Shown one piece after another: positions 10,895 through 22,987 of a stretch of 64,000 bases of DNA. The number at the start of each line of letters is the position of its first letter. The stretch's first letter is position 1. Origin of the DNA: Eleusine coracana subsp. coracana. Taxonomy: Eukaryota > Streptophyta > Magnoliopsida > Poales > Poaceae. Location: the NCBI GenBank assembly GCA_032690845.1, contig CM064424.1, positions 50,977,511 through 51,041,510 of the forward strand, written 5' to 3'. The notes below the pieces were generated by a model, which was not told the origin of the DNA, made no database searches, and worked only from the letters and a program-made list of their open reading frames with translations. Position numbers and translations under genes: made by a program.

Positions 10895-11691
10895 ATGGGT
10901 GACCACGGTTTTGAGGAGTTTTCGCACGACGGGTGGCGCTACACCACCGGTCTTCACCACCGTGGCTTTCCTACACTTTTGTGGGATCTTCTATGCTTGT
11001 TGGGCTATGACGAGCCGCCATCCTACAAGGGCCGCGAGATCCGCCGCCACGGCGTGACTCTTGCAGAGGTGCACATCAGCGTCTCTGGAACAGACTTACC
11101 TTGCACTTGGGGTGTTGCCGCTTTTAAGGCACTCACTTTGTTTTTTGAGGTTCACATGCATGACGTTGCTGGAACACCCGCTGCACTATTGCCCATCCAA
11201 GATGTGAATGATTTTGAATGGAATCAGCGTGTGGACTTCATCTTTGATCCAAATCATCGCCACCATGATCCTATGCTGCCCATGATAGAGTATTATGGCA
11301 TGTCCACTTTTGCCTTGTGCACAAACTTGTGTCGGCGTCTGGATGTGTTCCATTCTGCGCTTCGATTTTCTGAAGTCAAAAAATAAGCTAAGGATGAAGA
11401 AATTGCAGAACTGAACCAACAGATCCAAGCCAAGAATGAAGAGATGGACGCGATTATAGAAGAATGTGACCAAGCCTTGCAAGATGTAGCAGATTTGAGC
11501 ATGACATGATGGAGGCTCAAGATGACTTGAACGCATTCAGGGCTGCCCATCTTCCTATTGAAGGGAATTGGGATGAGATCTTCATGGCACCTACCGGTAT
11601 TAATGATGTGAAAATGATGGATCTGGAGGAACCAGAAGAGTCCATGGAACCGGAAGAACCAGAAGAGCCGGAAGACATAGACCAGGAGTAG
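10895..11691 (+). pseudogene. orf0-like protein of long-LTR chromovirus, one stop and one frameshift
   Basis: From ATG at 10895 (MGDHGFEEFSHDGWRYTT) the frame runs to TAA at 11384-11386, continues in frame as a charged helix (DEEIAELNQQIQ) likely to form a coiled coil, shifts near 11508, and ends in an acidic tail with repeated EEP units (EEPEEPED) before TAG. About 265 codons in all. It is not a gag: there is no CCHC knuckle and no retrotransposon gag motif. Its position before the gag slot resembles the extra orf0 of RIRE3/RIRE8, but I cannot verify homology. A splice acceptor abuts the ATG. Function unknown; a fragment of a captured host gene is the alternative. Confidence 0.5.
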
Positions 11692-14090
11692 ATGATTCAC
11701 TACACCCCTGTGTACGGTCGTGTAGTGTATGTACCCCTAGTTCGCTGTAGGATTATGAATCTTGCATAATGTGTCCTCAATACCGTAGCTAGGCGTTGGC
11801 ACATATGTGTAAGAAATCATATGATGATGTCCTTTTAACAACCATGTAGTCAGAATTGCACCTCTATCGCTTGGTACTTCTCATCGGGTGTACGTGTCGT
11901 GTCAGCCTGTATCCTTCAATTCTATCTGGATCCATTTTGTGATGTTCACTACCATGCTTACTTGCTGGATTGAGAACCAAGTTCGTATCAAACTCTATCA
12001 TCCATAGGTCACCTTTGATCGTGCAAATAAAGTTCATGTTTAGGATGCATACATCGCTGAACTTGCACAACCATTGTTGCATCAGACCAGAGTTTCATTC
12101 GATTGCTACTAAGTTTCCAGACCAAGTTAAGTACTCTTTATCTCCTCTGAAAGCTGTCCTAATTTTCTCTCAACCGCTACACCATCAAATCAGATTATCG
12201 ACTCATTCTAGGAAGTACTACAAATTGGTCGTTCCTTTTCAGCTACTGTTGTTGCAACTAAAACTCACAAAAATCCAAAAGTATGATCATACCTTCTTAC
12301 TCACTATGTCATATTCACCGACTAAAAGATATTCACACGTCTTATGACCTTGCACGTTCTTTACAAACTTTCATTTTCATTATCTTGCTTAATGTGATAA
12401 TTTTCTTTTCCTTGACCTAATGTTCCCCTTCAACATCTCAAATTCATTCCACAGTTTCCTACTTAGATTATGTCATCAACCAATCATATATATGGCTAAC
12501 CCTGGCTGGACCTTTAGGTGATTACTAATTTTTCTAGACCCTAACCATTTCAATTAGATATGATGGTAGTAGAGGACATAGGTAAGTCAACACATATGTT
12601 TTAGAGACTGCCCGAACGTCATGGACCACCATCATTGCCCTGATCATGCAAAGCTTGCCATGATTTCATATGCCCACCAAGGACCCAAACAAGTTGTAGG
12701 AGAACTTCCACTCATATATGAACCTAGTAAGAGGTCACCCAATTTATGGAATACTACCAAGGGTCCAATAAACTAGTTACTCCTGACCTTAAACCTTGTC
12801 AAACCTAAGTTGCCTTGTAGGTTGGCTTGGCTCGTAATTACAGGACCACCATATTAATGCCCTAGTAAGTTGTCCCTACCCATGGACCATTGAGGCTTGC
12901 TCCACAAAAAATTGACTTGTAACCTCGAGAAGACCAGCTACACTATTAGTAAAGGTTCTCATATTATGTTCAACCCTTCAAACACCTCTCCCCTTATTGG
13001 TGTTTGTAACCCAAGCCCAACCAATCAACTTCAATTGGATGGTGTGTTTCTCTAAATCACAATTTTATCTTGAATTGTGCCGGTTCACCCAGGCACTTCT
13101 CAACCTAAAATTTTGATGCAAGAAGTGCACCTCCTTGATGGAATTGGTACAGGAAATCCGGTATAACATTCTTTTGGACGGATGGCGTATTGTCTGGTAC
13201 GCAACCGGAAGGAAAATGTAATGCATGGAGTTACTTGTTGGTACTATCTGTCATTTCCCTCTCTGAGGCTTGTAACTCTCAGACCAAGGCCACATAAACA
13301 TAGTTATATTCAAGTCCAACCCCTGACCTCTACCTGATGTGGCTCGCATAGATTACAATCTTAGTATGGGTGCACTCCAAAACTTAGATGCTACAATCCC
13401 CATTGTATGTCCATAAAATTTGACCCTCATGGTCTGATTATCATAGCTAAGATTTACACAAATGGCTCTATGATTATCCATTCTAATTGGACAGTCAGCA
13501 AGGTACCTTCTTACCACGCATTGAAACTCAGATTGCCCATAACTGAGGAACTCTAGAATCATCAACCAACTCTGAGGACCTTTCCAACATATTATTATTA
13601 CCTGATCAAAATGTATCCTTAGAAACCTAAAGGATCCAGAAGCCCTCTACGATCTTGGTATTCGTCGACTAACCTTTAAATTGACCAAGTACCTTGACCA
13701 AGCTTGACACTAGAATTTACTGAATTCAGGAAACTTCGACTAGAATTACAACATCCTAGAAACCCTACTATTCCATTAATCGTATCTACATGTTCGAATA
13801 TTCGTTGAAGAGATGATTCTATTCCCCACAACTTTGGTATTTAAACCCTCCTTGCAATCACCCTCTAATTGATTCAAATCTAGCTCCAACCTTGGATCTA
13901 TACTCTATTTTTAGTTTGAAAATATGATTAGCACATCATTTGCAACTTCACTTCTATACCTTGCCTTAGGCTTGTGAATAGTCATTGTATAGGCCCGAAA
14001 GTTCTCTTTGACTCCCATATTCTAAGCCTTGTTGCTTCTACCTCCAAATGTATGGAAGCTTATTTTGTCAACTGTATTTCAGTCAGGATA
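11692..14090 (+). other. 2.4 kb without coding content where gag, protease and RT are expected
   Basis: AT-rich, with stop codons in all frames. No gag knuckle, protease DSG/DGG, or RT YVDD/FDD is present. Either the coding part was deleted and filled with unrelated DNA, or this is a non-autonomous subfamily with its own spacer. Nothing else is recognised. Confidence 0.6.
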
Positions 14091-15700
14091 GATATAATGA
14101 ACACCATTGCCAACATAGTCGCTGATGCGTTAAGCCGAAAAATCCACTGCAATAGCTTGTGCTGGAACTTCAGCACAACAACAACCACACAACCATTTCA
14201 GAACCTAGCCTTTGTGTTCTGCCTGCGGTAGTGAGCAACAGCCTTAGTATACATTCCACCATTCGAGACAAAATCATTGCTGCACAGAAGAAGGACATGG
14301 GTATGAATTACATCCATCAAAACATTAAAGATGGTAAAGCGAAATGCTTCACACAAGACTTGGACGGTACTCTATGGTTCAATAACCATTTAGTAGTACC
14401 AAAGGACTTTGGACTTCGACAGAAGATCTTGGATGAAGCACATCACTCCAAATATTCTATCCATCCCGGTAGTAATAAAATGTACCAAGACTTGAAGAGG
14501 AATTTTTGGTGGACAAGGATGAAGCAAGAAGTTGCTCGATATGTCGCAGAATGCGATACTTGTTAGAGAGTTAAGGCTGATCATTTGAAACAGGCCGGAT
14601 TACTTCAACCATTGAGTATCCCCGCTTGGAAATGGGAAGATATCAACATGGATTTTATTGTTGGTCTCCCTCTCACCTCTGAGAAGCATGATTCGATTTG
14701 GGTCGTTGTGGACCGACTCACAAAATCTGCCCATTTCCTACCGATCAATAACACCTACAAGATAAAGCAATATGCTGAACTTTACATAGCAAGAGTTCTA
14801 TGCCTTCATGGAGTACCCAAGACCATTGTTACAGATCGTGGCTCGCAGTTTGTCGCTTGTTTTTGGAACAACTGCATGCATCTCTGGGTACCAAGTTGAT
14901 CCGAAGTTCTGCTTACCATGCCGCCACTGACGGGCAAACAGAGCGTGTCAACCAGATTTTGGAAGATATGCTTAGAGCATGTATTTTAACACATGGTGGT
15001 AATTGGGATGAGTATATGCCCTATGCGGAATTCTCATACAACAATAGTCACCAAGAGAGTCTAAAAATGTCCCCATTTGAAGCACTCTATGGTCGCAGTT
15101 GTAGAACACCGTTAAACTGGTCTGAATTCGGAGAAAGAGTAACCTTTGGTCCTGACCTTATCAGGGATATAGAAGAAAAGGTTCATATCATTCAGGCAAA
15201 TCTTAAAGCTGCTAAGTGCCATCAAGAGAAATATGCCAACAGATGACGTAGGCCACTATATTTTAATAAAGGTGATTACGTCTATCTCAGAGTGTCACCT
15301 ATGAAGGGTATCCAACGGTTTGGAGTCAAGGGAAAGTTAGCTCCCCGTTACATTGGACCATTCCAAATTTTGGAATGATGTGGAAATGTGGCCTATAAGC
15401 TGGAATTACCCGCCAATCTATCTGGAGTTCATCACACCTTTCATGTCTCTCAGCTTAAGCAGTGTCTCAAGCCACCCATTGACAAGATTTTGGAAGAGTA
15501 TGACCAACTTCAACCCGACCTCACATACTCCGAGCAACCAATTAGGATCTTAGATGAGAAAGAGCGCACAACCCGTAAAAGAACACTCAAATTCTATAAA
15601 GTTCAATAGAATAATCACTCAGAAGACGAATCCACTTGGGAATCTGAGGAATTCGTGAGTACCCATTACCCGGGATTTTGGTCGTCATACATAGTTATGT
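14091..15700 (+). pseudogene. End of RNase H plus integrase and chromodomain-like tail, broken
   Basis: The segment starts with IANIVADALSRKIHCNS, the conserved end of chromovirus RNase H. Integrase follows: zinc-binding H...H (HHSKYSIHPGSNKMYQDL) and CDTC with a stop right after it (about 14563), core blocks INMDFIVGLP, VTDRGSQF and TDGQTERVNQILED giving an intact D-D-E set. A frameshift near 14880 separates the second D from the E. Stops occur near 15244, 15377 and 15607. PRYIGPFQILE and HVSQLKQC lead to a tail with STWESEEFVSTHYPGF, typical of chromodomains of the Tekay/Del type. Confidence 0.85.
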
Positions 15701-15757
15701 TTTGACCACCGTACTTCCCTCTAGTTTGCCTTGTTCATAATCTCAGGACGAGATTTC

Positions 15758-15773
15758 TTTGAGGAGGAAGGGT
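15758..15773 (+). promoter_or_regulatory. Polypurine tract
   Basis: GAGGAGGAAGGGT ends directly at the 3' LTR start (TGTGACACC at 15774). It primes plus-strand synthesis. Confidence 0.88.
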
Positions 15774-18700
15774 TGTGACACCCCAGGTGTCTCACTTCTA
15801 CTTAACATGCATGAAGAGCATAGATCATGAACAACATAGCATAAAATAATAAGACTCACTCCCATTTAAATTAATTCCAGCCAAATAAAAACCCTGAAAC
15901 AAAATTGTGAGCCAATTAAAAATTTATTATAAAACATATGCCAATTAATTTCATAATCGGATTAGTAATATTAAAATAGAACTTTATGAATTTATTGAGC
16001 ATTTTACCATATTTTGAAATGCCCCAATTAATTAATTAAAGCATAAAAACCTTTCACCTTGGAGATTTAATTATAAAAATAATTATAACCTTTCTGACCA
16101 GATGGGTCCCACCAGAGCCCCACAAATATCTCCAAGGGCCATTATGCAAAATCTCATAATTTTTAGAGCCTCCTAGCTATTTTATCTGGAATTACCTTTG
16201 ACCAAGGGCTTAATTGTGAGATCTTGAAAGATCAGGGGGTTCAGAGAAAAATCTTCTTCTCCTTCCTCGATTGGCCACCGGCAGCAGACTTCTCGCCTTT
16301 GCCGCACGCCAGTGCCTCTGCACGCCTGCCCACCTCGGGACCTCGCCTCCTACAGGGCCGCCTGCCCCTCCCTGGCGCGTCCCCTCCCGTCTGCCTTCCC
16401 CCTTTCCCTGTTTCCCGTCGCGACACACTTCACATTGATGTCCTCCCGCTCTGCCAGCCTGCCATGGCCGCTGCGAAGCTCCAATGCCGTGCGCCTGGCC
16501 ACTCCCATCGCCTCAATCGCGCAAATCGATGCGCTGACCCTTGCAAAACCATGTGACACCCTTGGCCGAGCCCCTCTGCCCCCACAGTTCTAGTTCTCCT
16601 TCTTTATTCCCTATGCTTCATCCGCCATGGCTGCTGTGCATTAGAACTCGATGCCCCATGGTTACTATGGAAATCCAGCAAAGAAGAAGTCACAAACCCA
16701 TGCGCACGTGACCCCTCAAGCCTTGAGTAGCATCGCCTGCCATTATTCATTCGTGAATCAAACCAATCAAGGGAATTTATCCCCGATGGTTCTCTCTAGG
16801 CAACTTCCGTTCAAGGAGAAATTGTCCTTGCCCAGTGAGTCATTTTCCAAGTAACTTAGCATTCTGCTAATTGATCCCTGGGCACAACCATCTGATCCTT
16901 TTTCCCTTTGTTTTGTTGTGTGAGATGCGAGCAGTTTGATTCCTCCGCAACGGCCAATCCCTGTTTTTGCTGGACACAACTGCCTCCACGACGCATCCAG
17001 TGCTCCAGCCCTTCTCAGCAAAAATGGACTCCATGCCAGTTTTCTCCTCGTCTTCGTAAAGCTCTACGAGAAGACGGACGCCGCTGAAGTTTGCCTTCCG
17101 CTACTCCTTGCCGCCGACCATCTTCCAGTGAGCACTTGAACTCGCGACCCCTGCTACTGGCTCTGCCTTGGTGTGCTCTTCGTTGACTCGCAACCGCGGC
17201 GAGGTTCCACCCACGCACGGTCGCAGCAGCGAGCCCGCAACTGCTCTGGCGAGCCCCGCGGCAGTGCTGATCTGGCAGTCTTGCTGGTGCCTATGTGGCT
17301 ACGACGTAGCGCCGATGTGGCTGCTGACGTGGCTCTACTGTTAGTTAATAAACACCAGAAAATGCCAAAAATTAGCAGAACTTCTAAAAACTCATAGTAA
17401 ATCGAGTTTAAACTCAATGAGGCCCAAACAAATTTTGTTAGATTCATTTTGATGTGCTCTAATTTAGTAAAATGGTAAATCATTGTCTCTGTTAATATAT
17501 TTTTATTGATTCCTTTAATTGTCCCAAATAATAAATAATTCACCAGAAATTCTAGAAATAAAATTAAGTCCTGATTTTTGGCATGCTTAGTAAATACATG
17601 ATTATCTACAACCATAAATTTTGGTTGGTAAAAATATGAATTATTTTAGGCTCTAGAATTTAGTTAGTGTGTTTGCTTAAATTAATTCTAGCAATTATTG
17701 TAAATAATTGGCCCTTGCCACTTGGCACAAAAATCACTCACATAAGTCTCTGTGCACAGTAAATCACACATGTCCAGAAACATAAATTTACTTAAGTAAT
17801 TAATTTAATTGCTCATATCACTCTTCTACTTAGTTTAAATGCATAAAAGAATATATGTACCTAAATTCTTAATTAACAACCCAACTTCTCAGAAGCATAT
17901 GGCTTCGAGAATATAATAATAATTTTAATTGACATTAAAACACAATGTACTTGCAGGCATCGTATCATTTCAATCAACGGTATATCGATAATATCGTTAA
18001 TACAATTCCATCATATAGGCAATGACGACCAGGAGCAAGAAAAGGATATTCAGAAGGACCTCGATCCTCAGGAACAAGAAATTGTAGTTGCTAGCACTAA
18101 CATCGATCCAGGCAAGCCCCGGTTTATATTTGCCTTTTTCATAAAGGTTGCTAGTTTTCAATATTACTAGTGTCTGTGATTATTGTTGCATTAGGTCATA
18201 GGAGTTGATTGGAACCCACTTTGCATGATACCCAAATGATCTACGCCACTGTCATTAGAACTATGGTAGTATCGGTACTGTGTCGCTATGCTTAGTAATT
18301 GCTAGACTCGGTAGATATCATTACTAAGAAATAAACTTGACCACTGGAACAGGAATTAATAAAAGAAGTTTATTTTGATGTTATGACCGGGCAGGGATGA
18401 TGTATGTGTAGGTTTGCAGCAACACATGGGTGTTGACTATGGAAGCCCTGCCTTGTCAAACCTAGGACCCGTCCGTGGTTGGCCCCTTGGTCAAGCATTA
18501 AACAATACCGAATGCATGCTAGTCTATAGGCACTAGTAAACTGATTTAGCATTGACGCGGCAATGAGGACGTTACCTAGTACAGTGGTCGTTGACCCTTC
18601 TGCTGCTGGAGTCGGCGGTTCATACCGTGAAGTACTGTTGGTAGAACTGCATGCCCACTCGCTGAGACTGGACCCGGACCAAGTTGTTTTTTGTCCTTGC

Positions 18701-19472
18701 GAAAGGTTGCCATATACGACCTTAATTGGTGCGTATGTGTGGTGTTTTCGGGTTTCCCAGCTGGTGTAAATCAATTGTAATTGTTGTCCCTCACCGTAAT
18801 GAGTACCACTTGGTCACTAAGTCGTCATGTAGTTGCATATGGCACTTGGAAATTGATTTTGATGCTTATTGTTGATGTTACTATTGTTGCTCTTATGTTG
18901 CCTTACTTTATGTATTGCCTTGCTATCTTATTGTTGTAACGAAAGTTACATTTCTGCTCTACCCAATTAAGTTGAGAACTAAAACTTGATAGAACTAATA
19001 GGTTGCTTAGTGCGAGTCCTTTTAAATCAGCCACCTATTAGAGTCATCGCATGTCTAGGTGTCCGATGGGTAAGACTTGCTGACTAATTAGTACTCAGGC
19101 TTTGTGCCACCGTTGTTTTCCAGGTAATGAAGATCTGGAACTGCCTGCAGATGTGCTGCCCTGGGACATGCAAGTCCCTGAGGGTTGGACCGCCCACTGG
19201 GAGTCCGACTCGCCACTGCAGTATTGATGTGTGTTGCTAGAGTGATGGTTCTTCGGGCATGAACCATTACTATGCTATATCATCGAGATCGTAGCTTCAT
19301 ATCGTTATTTGCTTCTGCTGTTTTCAAAACATTATGAACGTGTAATATTCCGCTGCACTCTGATGACTTTAATGATGTAATATTCAACTTAAATTTGAAC
19401 CGTTGTTGTATTATCAAGTGTCTGCGTTATCAGCACCGTCGGGACCTTGATCCTTCGGGAAGGGGCGCCACA
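15774..19472 (+). repeat. 3' LTR (3699 bp) of the RIRE3-like element
   Basis: Starts TGTGACACCCC, ends GCGCCACA, and is followed by the target duplication CGAGC. It is collinear with the 5' LTR, including the GC-rich block (about 16230-17345). It has about 30 bases absent from the other copy near 18560-18590 (GAGGACGTTACC). Confidence 0.92.
18019..19227 (+). other. Candidate spliced LTR-borne reading frame, exons A and B (3' LTR)
   Basis: Exon A 18019-18111 (93 nt) and exon B 19124-19227 (104 nt) have the same lengths, acceptors (ATATAG; TTGTTTTCCAG), GC donor (CAG before GCAAGC), phase and TGA stop as the 5' LTR copy. Within exon A I count five silent and three amino-acid changes between the two LTRs, and no indel, although the flanks contain several indels. 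In exon B there are V to A and S to P changes plus silent ones. Expression is unproven. Confidence 0.4.
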
Positions 19473-19477
19473 CGAGC
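19473..19477 (+). repeat. Target site duplication, right copy (CGAGC)
   Basis: Matches 5884-5888 exactly. Tat coding sequence resumes directly behind it. Confidence 0.9.
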
Positions 19478-20730
19478 TGAGCTCCCCCGCAACTGGAGAA
19501 TCCTATATATCGACTTCCTAGCTCCAGGCACACTTCCCGCTGACGGGACCGAGGCCAAACGACTTTACCGATGTGCCAAGTCATTCACACTGATCCATGG
19601 AGAGCTCTACAAGCGTAGCATTACCAAAATTATGCAGCGATGTATCCCCATCAACTAGGACATCAAGCTCCTCGTCGACATCCACAGGGGTGTCTACGGC
19701 CACCATGCAGCACCTCAAACTCTCGTAGGCAACGCCTTTCGTCAAGGCTTCTACTGGCCGACTGTCGTGGGCGACGCGACCCGCATTGTCAAGACCTGCA
19801 AGGGTTGCCAGTACTATGCTCGCCAGATGCACCTTCCGGCTCAAGACCTTCACACGATCCCACTTACGTGGCCCTTCGTAGTCTGGGGTCTAGACCTCGT
19901 CAAACCACTCAAAAAAGCGCCCGGGGGCTACACCCATTTACTTGTCGCCGTCGCCAAGTTCACCAAGTGGATCGAGGCACGCCCTTTAGTGAAAATTCGA
20001 TCTAAAGAAGCAGTCGAATTCTTCCTGGACATCATTCACGGATTTGGGGTCCCAAATTCCATAATCACTAATAATGGAACGCAATTCACAGGAAAGAAGT
20101 TCCTAAAGTTTTGCGACGACTACCACATCCGTCGCCCACCCCAAGATGAATGGTCAGGTCAAGCGGGTAAACGGGGTGATACTACAGGGACTCAAGCCAC
20201 GAATCTTCGATCCAACTATCATTTTTAGCCGTCTGAAATAGTTCAGTGGTCGGTGGGCAGCTGAGCTCCACGCCATGCTCTGGAGCCTGCACACGACTCA
20301 GAGTCGCGCGACGGGCTTCACACCTTTCTTTATGGTCTACGGGTCTGAGGCAATCTTGCCCACCGATCTGGACTATGGGGCACCACGAGTACACACCTAC
20401 AACGAGCAGGGCAATGAGGCCGCGCTCCAAGACGCGATGGACCAAATCGACAAGGCACGAGACGTCGCCCTCCTCCACTCGGCGAAGTATCAACAAGCAC
20501 TCCGCCGCTACCACGATCGAAACGTAAGAGACAGGGGTCTGCTGGTGGACGACCTCGTTTTGTGCAGGGTTCAAGACAACAGGGGCCGGCACAAGCTCTC
20601 CCCGCCTTGGGAGGGACCGTACATCATCTCTCGAGTTATCCGGCCCAGCACCTACAAGCTGAAGACGGTAGAAGGCGACTAGCTCAAGAATGCGTGGAAC
20701 ATCTCACAACTACGTAAATTCTATCCTTAG
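19478..20730 (+). pseudogene. Tat integrase, resumed after the insertion, broken
   Basis: Integrase would join element DNA to the chromosome. N-terminal zinc residues are HRGVYGHHAAPQ and CKGCQYYARQ; core blocks are VVWGLDLVKPLKKAPGGYTH (first D) and SIITNNGTQFTGKKF, where the second catalytic D of the usual TDNGTQF is N (AAT at 20070-20072). The region of the third residue (about 20140-20240) is frame-shifted. A stop lies at 19656-19658. The C-terminal part is open in another frame (20275-20682: TGFTPFFMVYGSEA, LSPPWEGPYII) and ends at TAG 20728-20730 after NISQLRKFYP. Confidence 0.87.
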
Positions 20731-21383
20731 CTTTTTTGTTTCATGCGTCCTTCACATGCCTCGCTTGCTCTCAAGTGACACACGACCCCTCTCACGGGGT
20801 CGAGTGTCACTCGGGGGCTACAGGGCGCACACTACCACTGCAGCTTTCCTTTTTCTTCCAAAAGAAAATTGTAATAACTTTGGACCTCTAGGCTCACTAT
20901 GGCGACGAACAAAGTAAGCAACGGGTAAAATAGGTTCATGGTCGAGTCGGTCGAACGACGCAACGTCGTGCTAGCCCCAGCGGCCACGACAATGGCGATC
21001 ACTGACAAGACCCTTTTTCTTCCAAAAGAAAATTGTAATCACTTTGGACCTCTAGGCTCACTATGGCGATGAACAAAGTAAGCCACGGGTAAAATAGGTT
21101 CACGGTCGAGTCAGTCGGACGGCGCAACGTCTTGCTAGCCCCAGCGGCCACTACAACGGCGATCACTGACAAGACCAAACCTCGAATGGCTCAGCGGCTC
21201 AAGCTTTGTAAGTCAAAATAGAAGAAATAGAGGCCCGACATTCTCAACAAAACTAAATTTGAATTAAAAGTTTAGGCCCACCATGGGCCAATGAAACTAA
21301 ACAAGCGCTAGTTCAAATTTGAATTATTACATGGGCCCGATGACCCATCACAGCAGTTGAGACAACTAAAGGCAACACTAACT
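20731..21383 (+). other. Tat 3' noncoding region after pol
   Basis: It starts with an imperfect hairpin around CGACCCCTCTCACGGGGTCG (about 20784-20803), then CACTCGGGGGCTACA (20809-20822), which resembles the true polypurine tract at 45035-45054. The 164-bp tandem repeat follows, then AT-richer spacer to the antisense ORF. No gene seen. Confidence 0.65.
20848..21176 (+). repeat. 164-bp tandem repeat, two copies
   Basis: Copies at 20848-21011 and 21012-21176 begin CCTTTTTCTTCCAAAAGAAA and end CACTGACAAGACC. They differ at roughly a dozen sites. Tandem repeats in this region are known for Tat/Ogre-type elements and can seed satellites. Confidence 0.9.
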
Positions 21384-21879
21384 ACTTCTCCTCCTCAGGC
21401 TTAGGGAGCGCCTCCTCCTTGTGGGTGCGGGCCAGGACGTCGGTGTAAGGGGTGGTGCGAGCGCGGATCGCCTCCATCTCCTCGGGGGTGTACCCTTCGA
21501 CGTGTCCCTCACTCAGAGCCTCGAACTCACGGTCCGCCAGCTCAAAGTGGGTTGTGAACACACTGAAGGCTGTACGCACACCGAGGCACATGGCACATTA
21601 GATCCACTCGCCGCTCGCCTCCATCAGCCCCCCCGATCTGTTCAAGGGGTGCGGCATCAACAGGCAGGTCCGCCCGAAGCTCCCGACCTGCTCGATTCAG
21701 CAAGGTGCGGAATGCGTCCCCCTGCTTGATCTCCTGACGAAGGGAGCCCTCAGTCATCGCCAACCTTGACTCGAGCTCTGTGCACCAATCCACCAAGCCT
21801 CCTGGCATACAAAGGAAAAAAGTGTGAAGAAAGTTACCTTCCTCCCTTTTGTGGGAGTTCTGCAGCTACGTCAAGTAGG
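21384..21879 (-). pseudogene. Antisense ORF of the Tat element, 3' (C-terminal) part
   Basis: On the minus strand this is the C-terminal part of the ORF whose N-terminal part lies at 39980-42528. Motifs seen are GGLVDWCTELESRLAMTEGS, LRADLPVDAAPLEQIGG and the end HVEGYTPEEMEAIRARTTPY with a Lys/Glu-rich tail. A frame change lies near 21635, in the C-rich run where the second copy (37688 on) has one C fewer. TTTGTATGCCAG before GAGGCTTGG (near 21808) looks like a splice acceptor and GAAGGTAACT (near 21835) like a donor, so a short intron is plausible. TSD GTAGG occupies 21875-21879. Confidence 0.65.
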
Positions 21880-22987
21880 TGTTGGCATTTCTTAATGTCG
21901 CATCAAGAATATCACTATCCCTGGTACGACGCTAGAAATGATTTGATGTTTGTTATGCTTTTAGAGAAATATGAATTAATCCATAAGCGCACGGAACATC
22001 TATTGTAGCATTTCACCCGGGAGTATTCCAAGGTATCGTATTTATTTTCTGCACGGAAGCTAGGCATAAGAGTATCTTGGTTTCACAAAGATATAACTAT
22101 AAGAATTGTACCAACTGACCAAAGACGGGGGTAAGGATGTTCGATAATGATAGTTGGGGGAGCAGTGATACAGGAGAAATCACTAAGATAAATAAAGAGA
22201 TCGGTTAAGCTAGATGGGAGGACAGCGAGTCTAAGTCTAGAATTCCTAAGATTATATCTTCCTATTTTATCTAAGTCAAGTGTCAAAATTCCTAGTTACT
22301 CGGGTTGAGTGCTCACACCAAATTCATGGTATAGCCTCAAGTCTTTCACCAATAAGTTTACTTCAGGGCACGACAACGATCCACTAATAGGGTCGGTAAC
22401 TAACCTCGTACACTAGTGGGCACGTTCCCACTAGACAACCCTGCTTGAGAGTTCCCGAACATGGTGGAATACTAATGGATAGACAGGGCTGTCACCACCT
22501 GCCGCCTACCACAGAGCCTGTGGGGACGAATGCAAAACCAGCTAGTGCTAACTTAGGCACCACGCCTATACTTTCACTAGATATTCTTCCATTGGCCTAG
22601 TGGAAGAATAGCCAGGAAATAACCAAGTCTAAGTTCTATTCAAGAACTAGACTTAATTAAATCCTAGCCGAGAATCCCGTAAACTATGCTTCAAAGTTCT
22701 TTCCTGATATTTGTAACTTAAGGAAATTGACTAAGTAAAGATAATACTTGACAAGATAAATAAGAAAATATAATTATATTGATAAGGGATAAGTCTTACA
22801 TAAAGAGAAAAGATACAAGAGAGCTCATACCAAGACTCCGAGACGACTTCCGGAATCCCGAGCGATGCTCTCGACGAGACTCTAACTCCCGACAAACTAA
22901 CCTACTCTACTAGTAAGAAAAGTAGTGGGAAATGGACTCCAATGTGTTCCACTTGCTTTCCCCTTGTTTTCTACCAAATTCCCCCTC

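Larger units (their letters stand above)
5889..19472 (+). mobile_element. RIRE3/Tekay-like chromovirus with 3.7-kb LTRs, gag and RT missing
   Basis: LTRs at 5889-9618 and 15774-19472, target duplication CGAGC, primer-binding site for initiator tRNA-Met at 9621, polypurine tract at 15758-15773. The internal part (6.2 kb) has an orf0-like reading frame, 2.4 kb without coding content where gag, protease and RT would be expected, and the end of RNase H plus integrase with a chromodomain-like tail. Long LTRs and an extra ORF before gag are known from rice RIRE3/RIRE8; the family name here is inference. The element cannot be autonomous. Confidence 0.85.

Noticed and set aside
10895..11691. Reading the orf0-like frame as a host gene
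   Set aside because: It lies within the target duplications of an LTR element, between primer-binding site and pol. A host origin stays possible but is not supported here.
12100..14000. Hidden gag or RT in the RIRE3-like interior
   Set aside because: No knuckle, protease or RT motif in any frame on either strand; open frames are under 140 codons and without domains.
20848..21176. tRNA, rRNA or snRNA gene
   Set aside because: No clover-leaf, no box A/B pair and no rRNA-like sequence; it is a plain tandem duplication.
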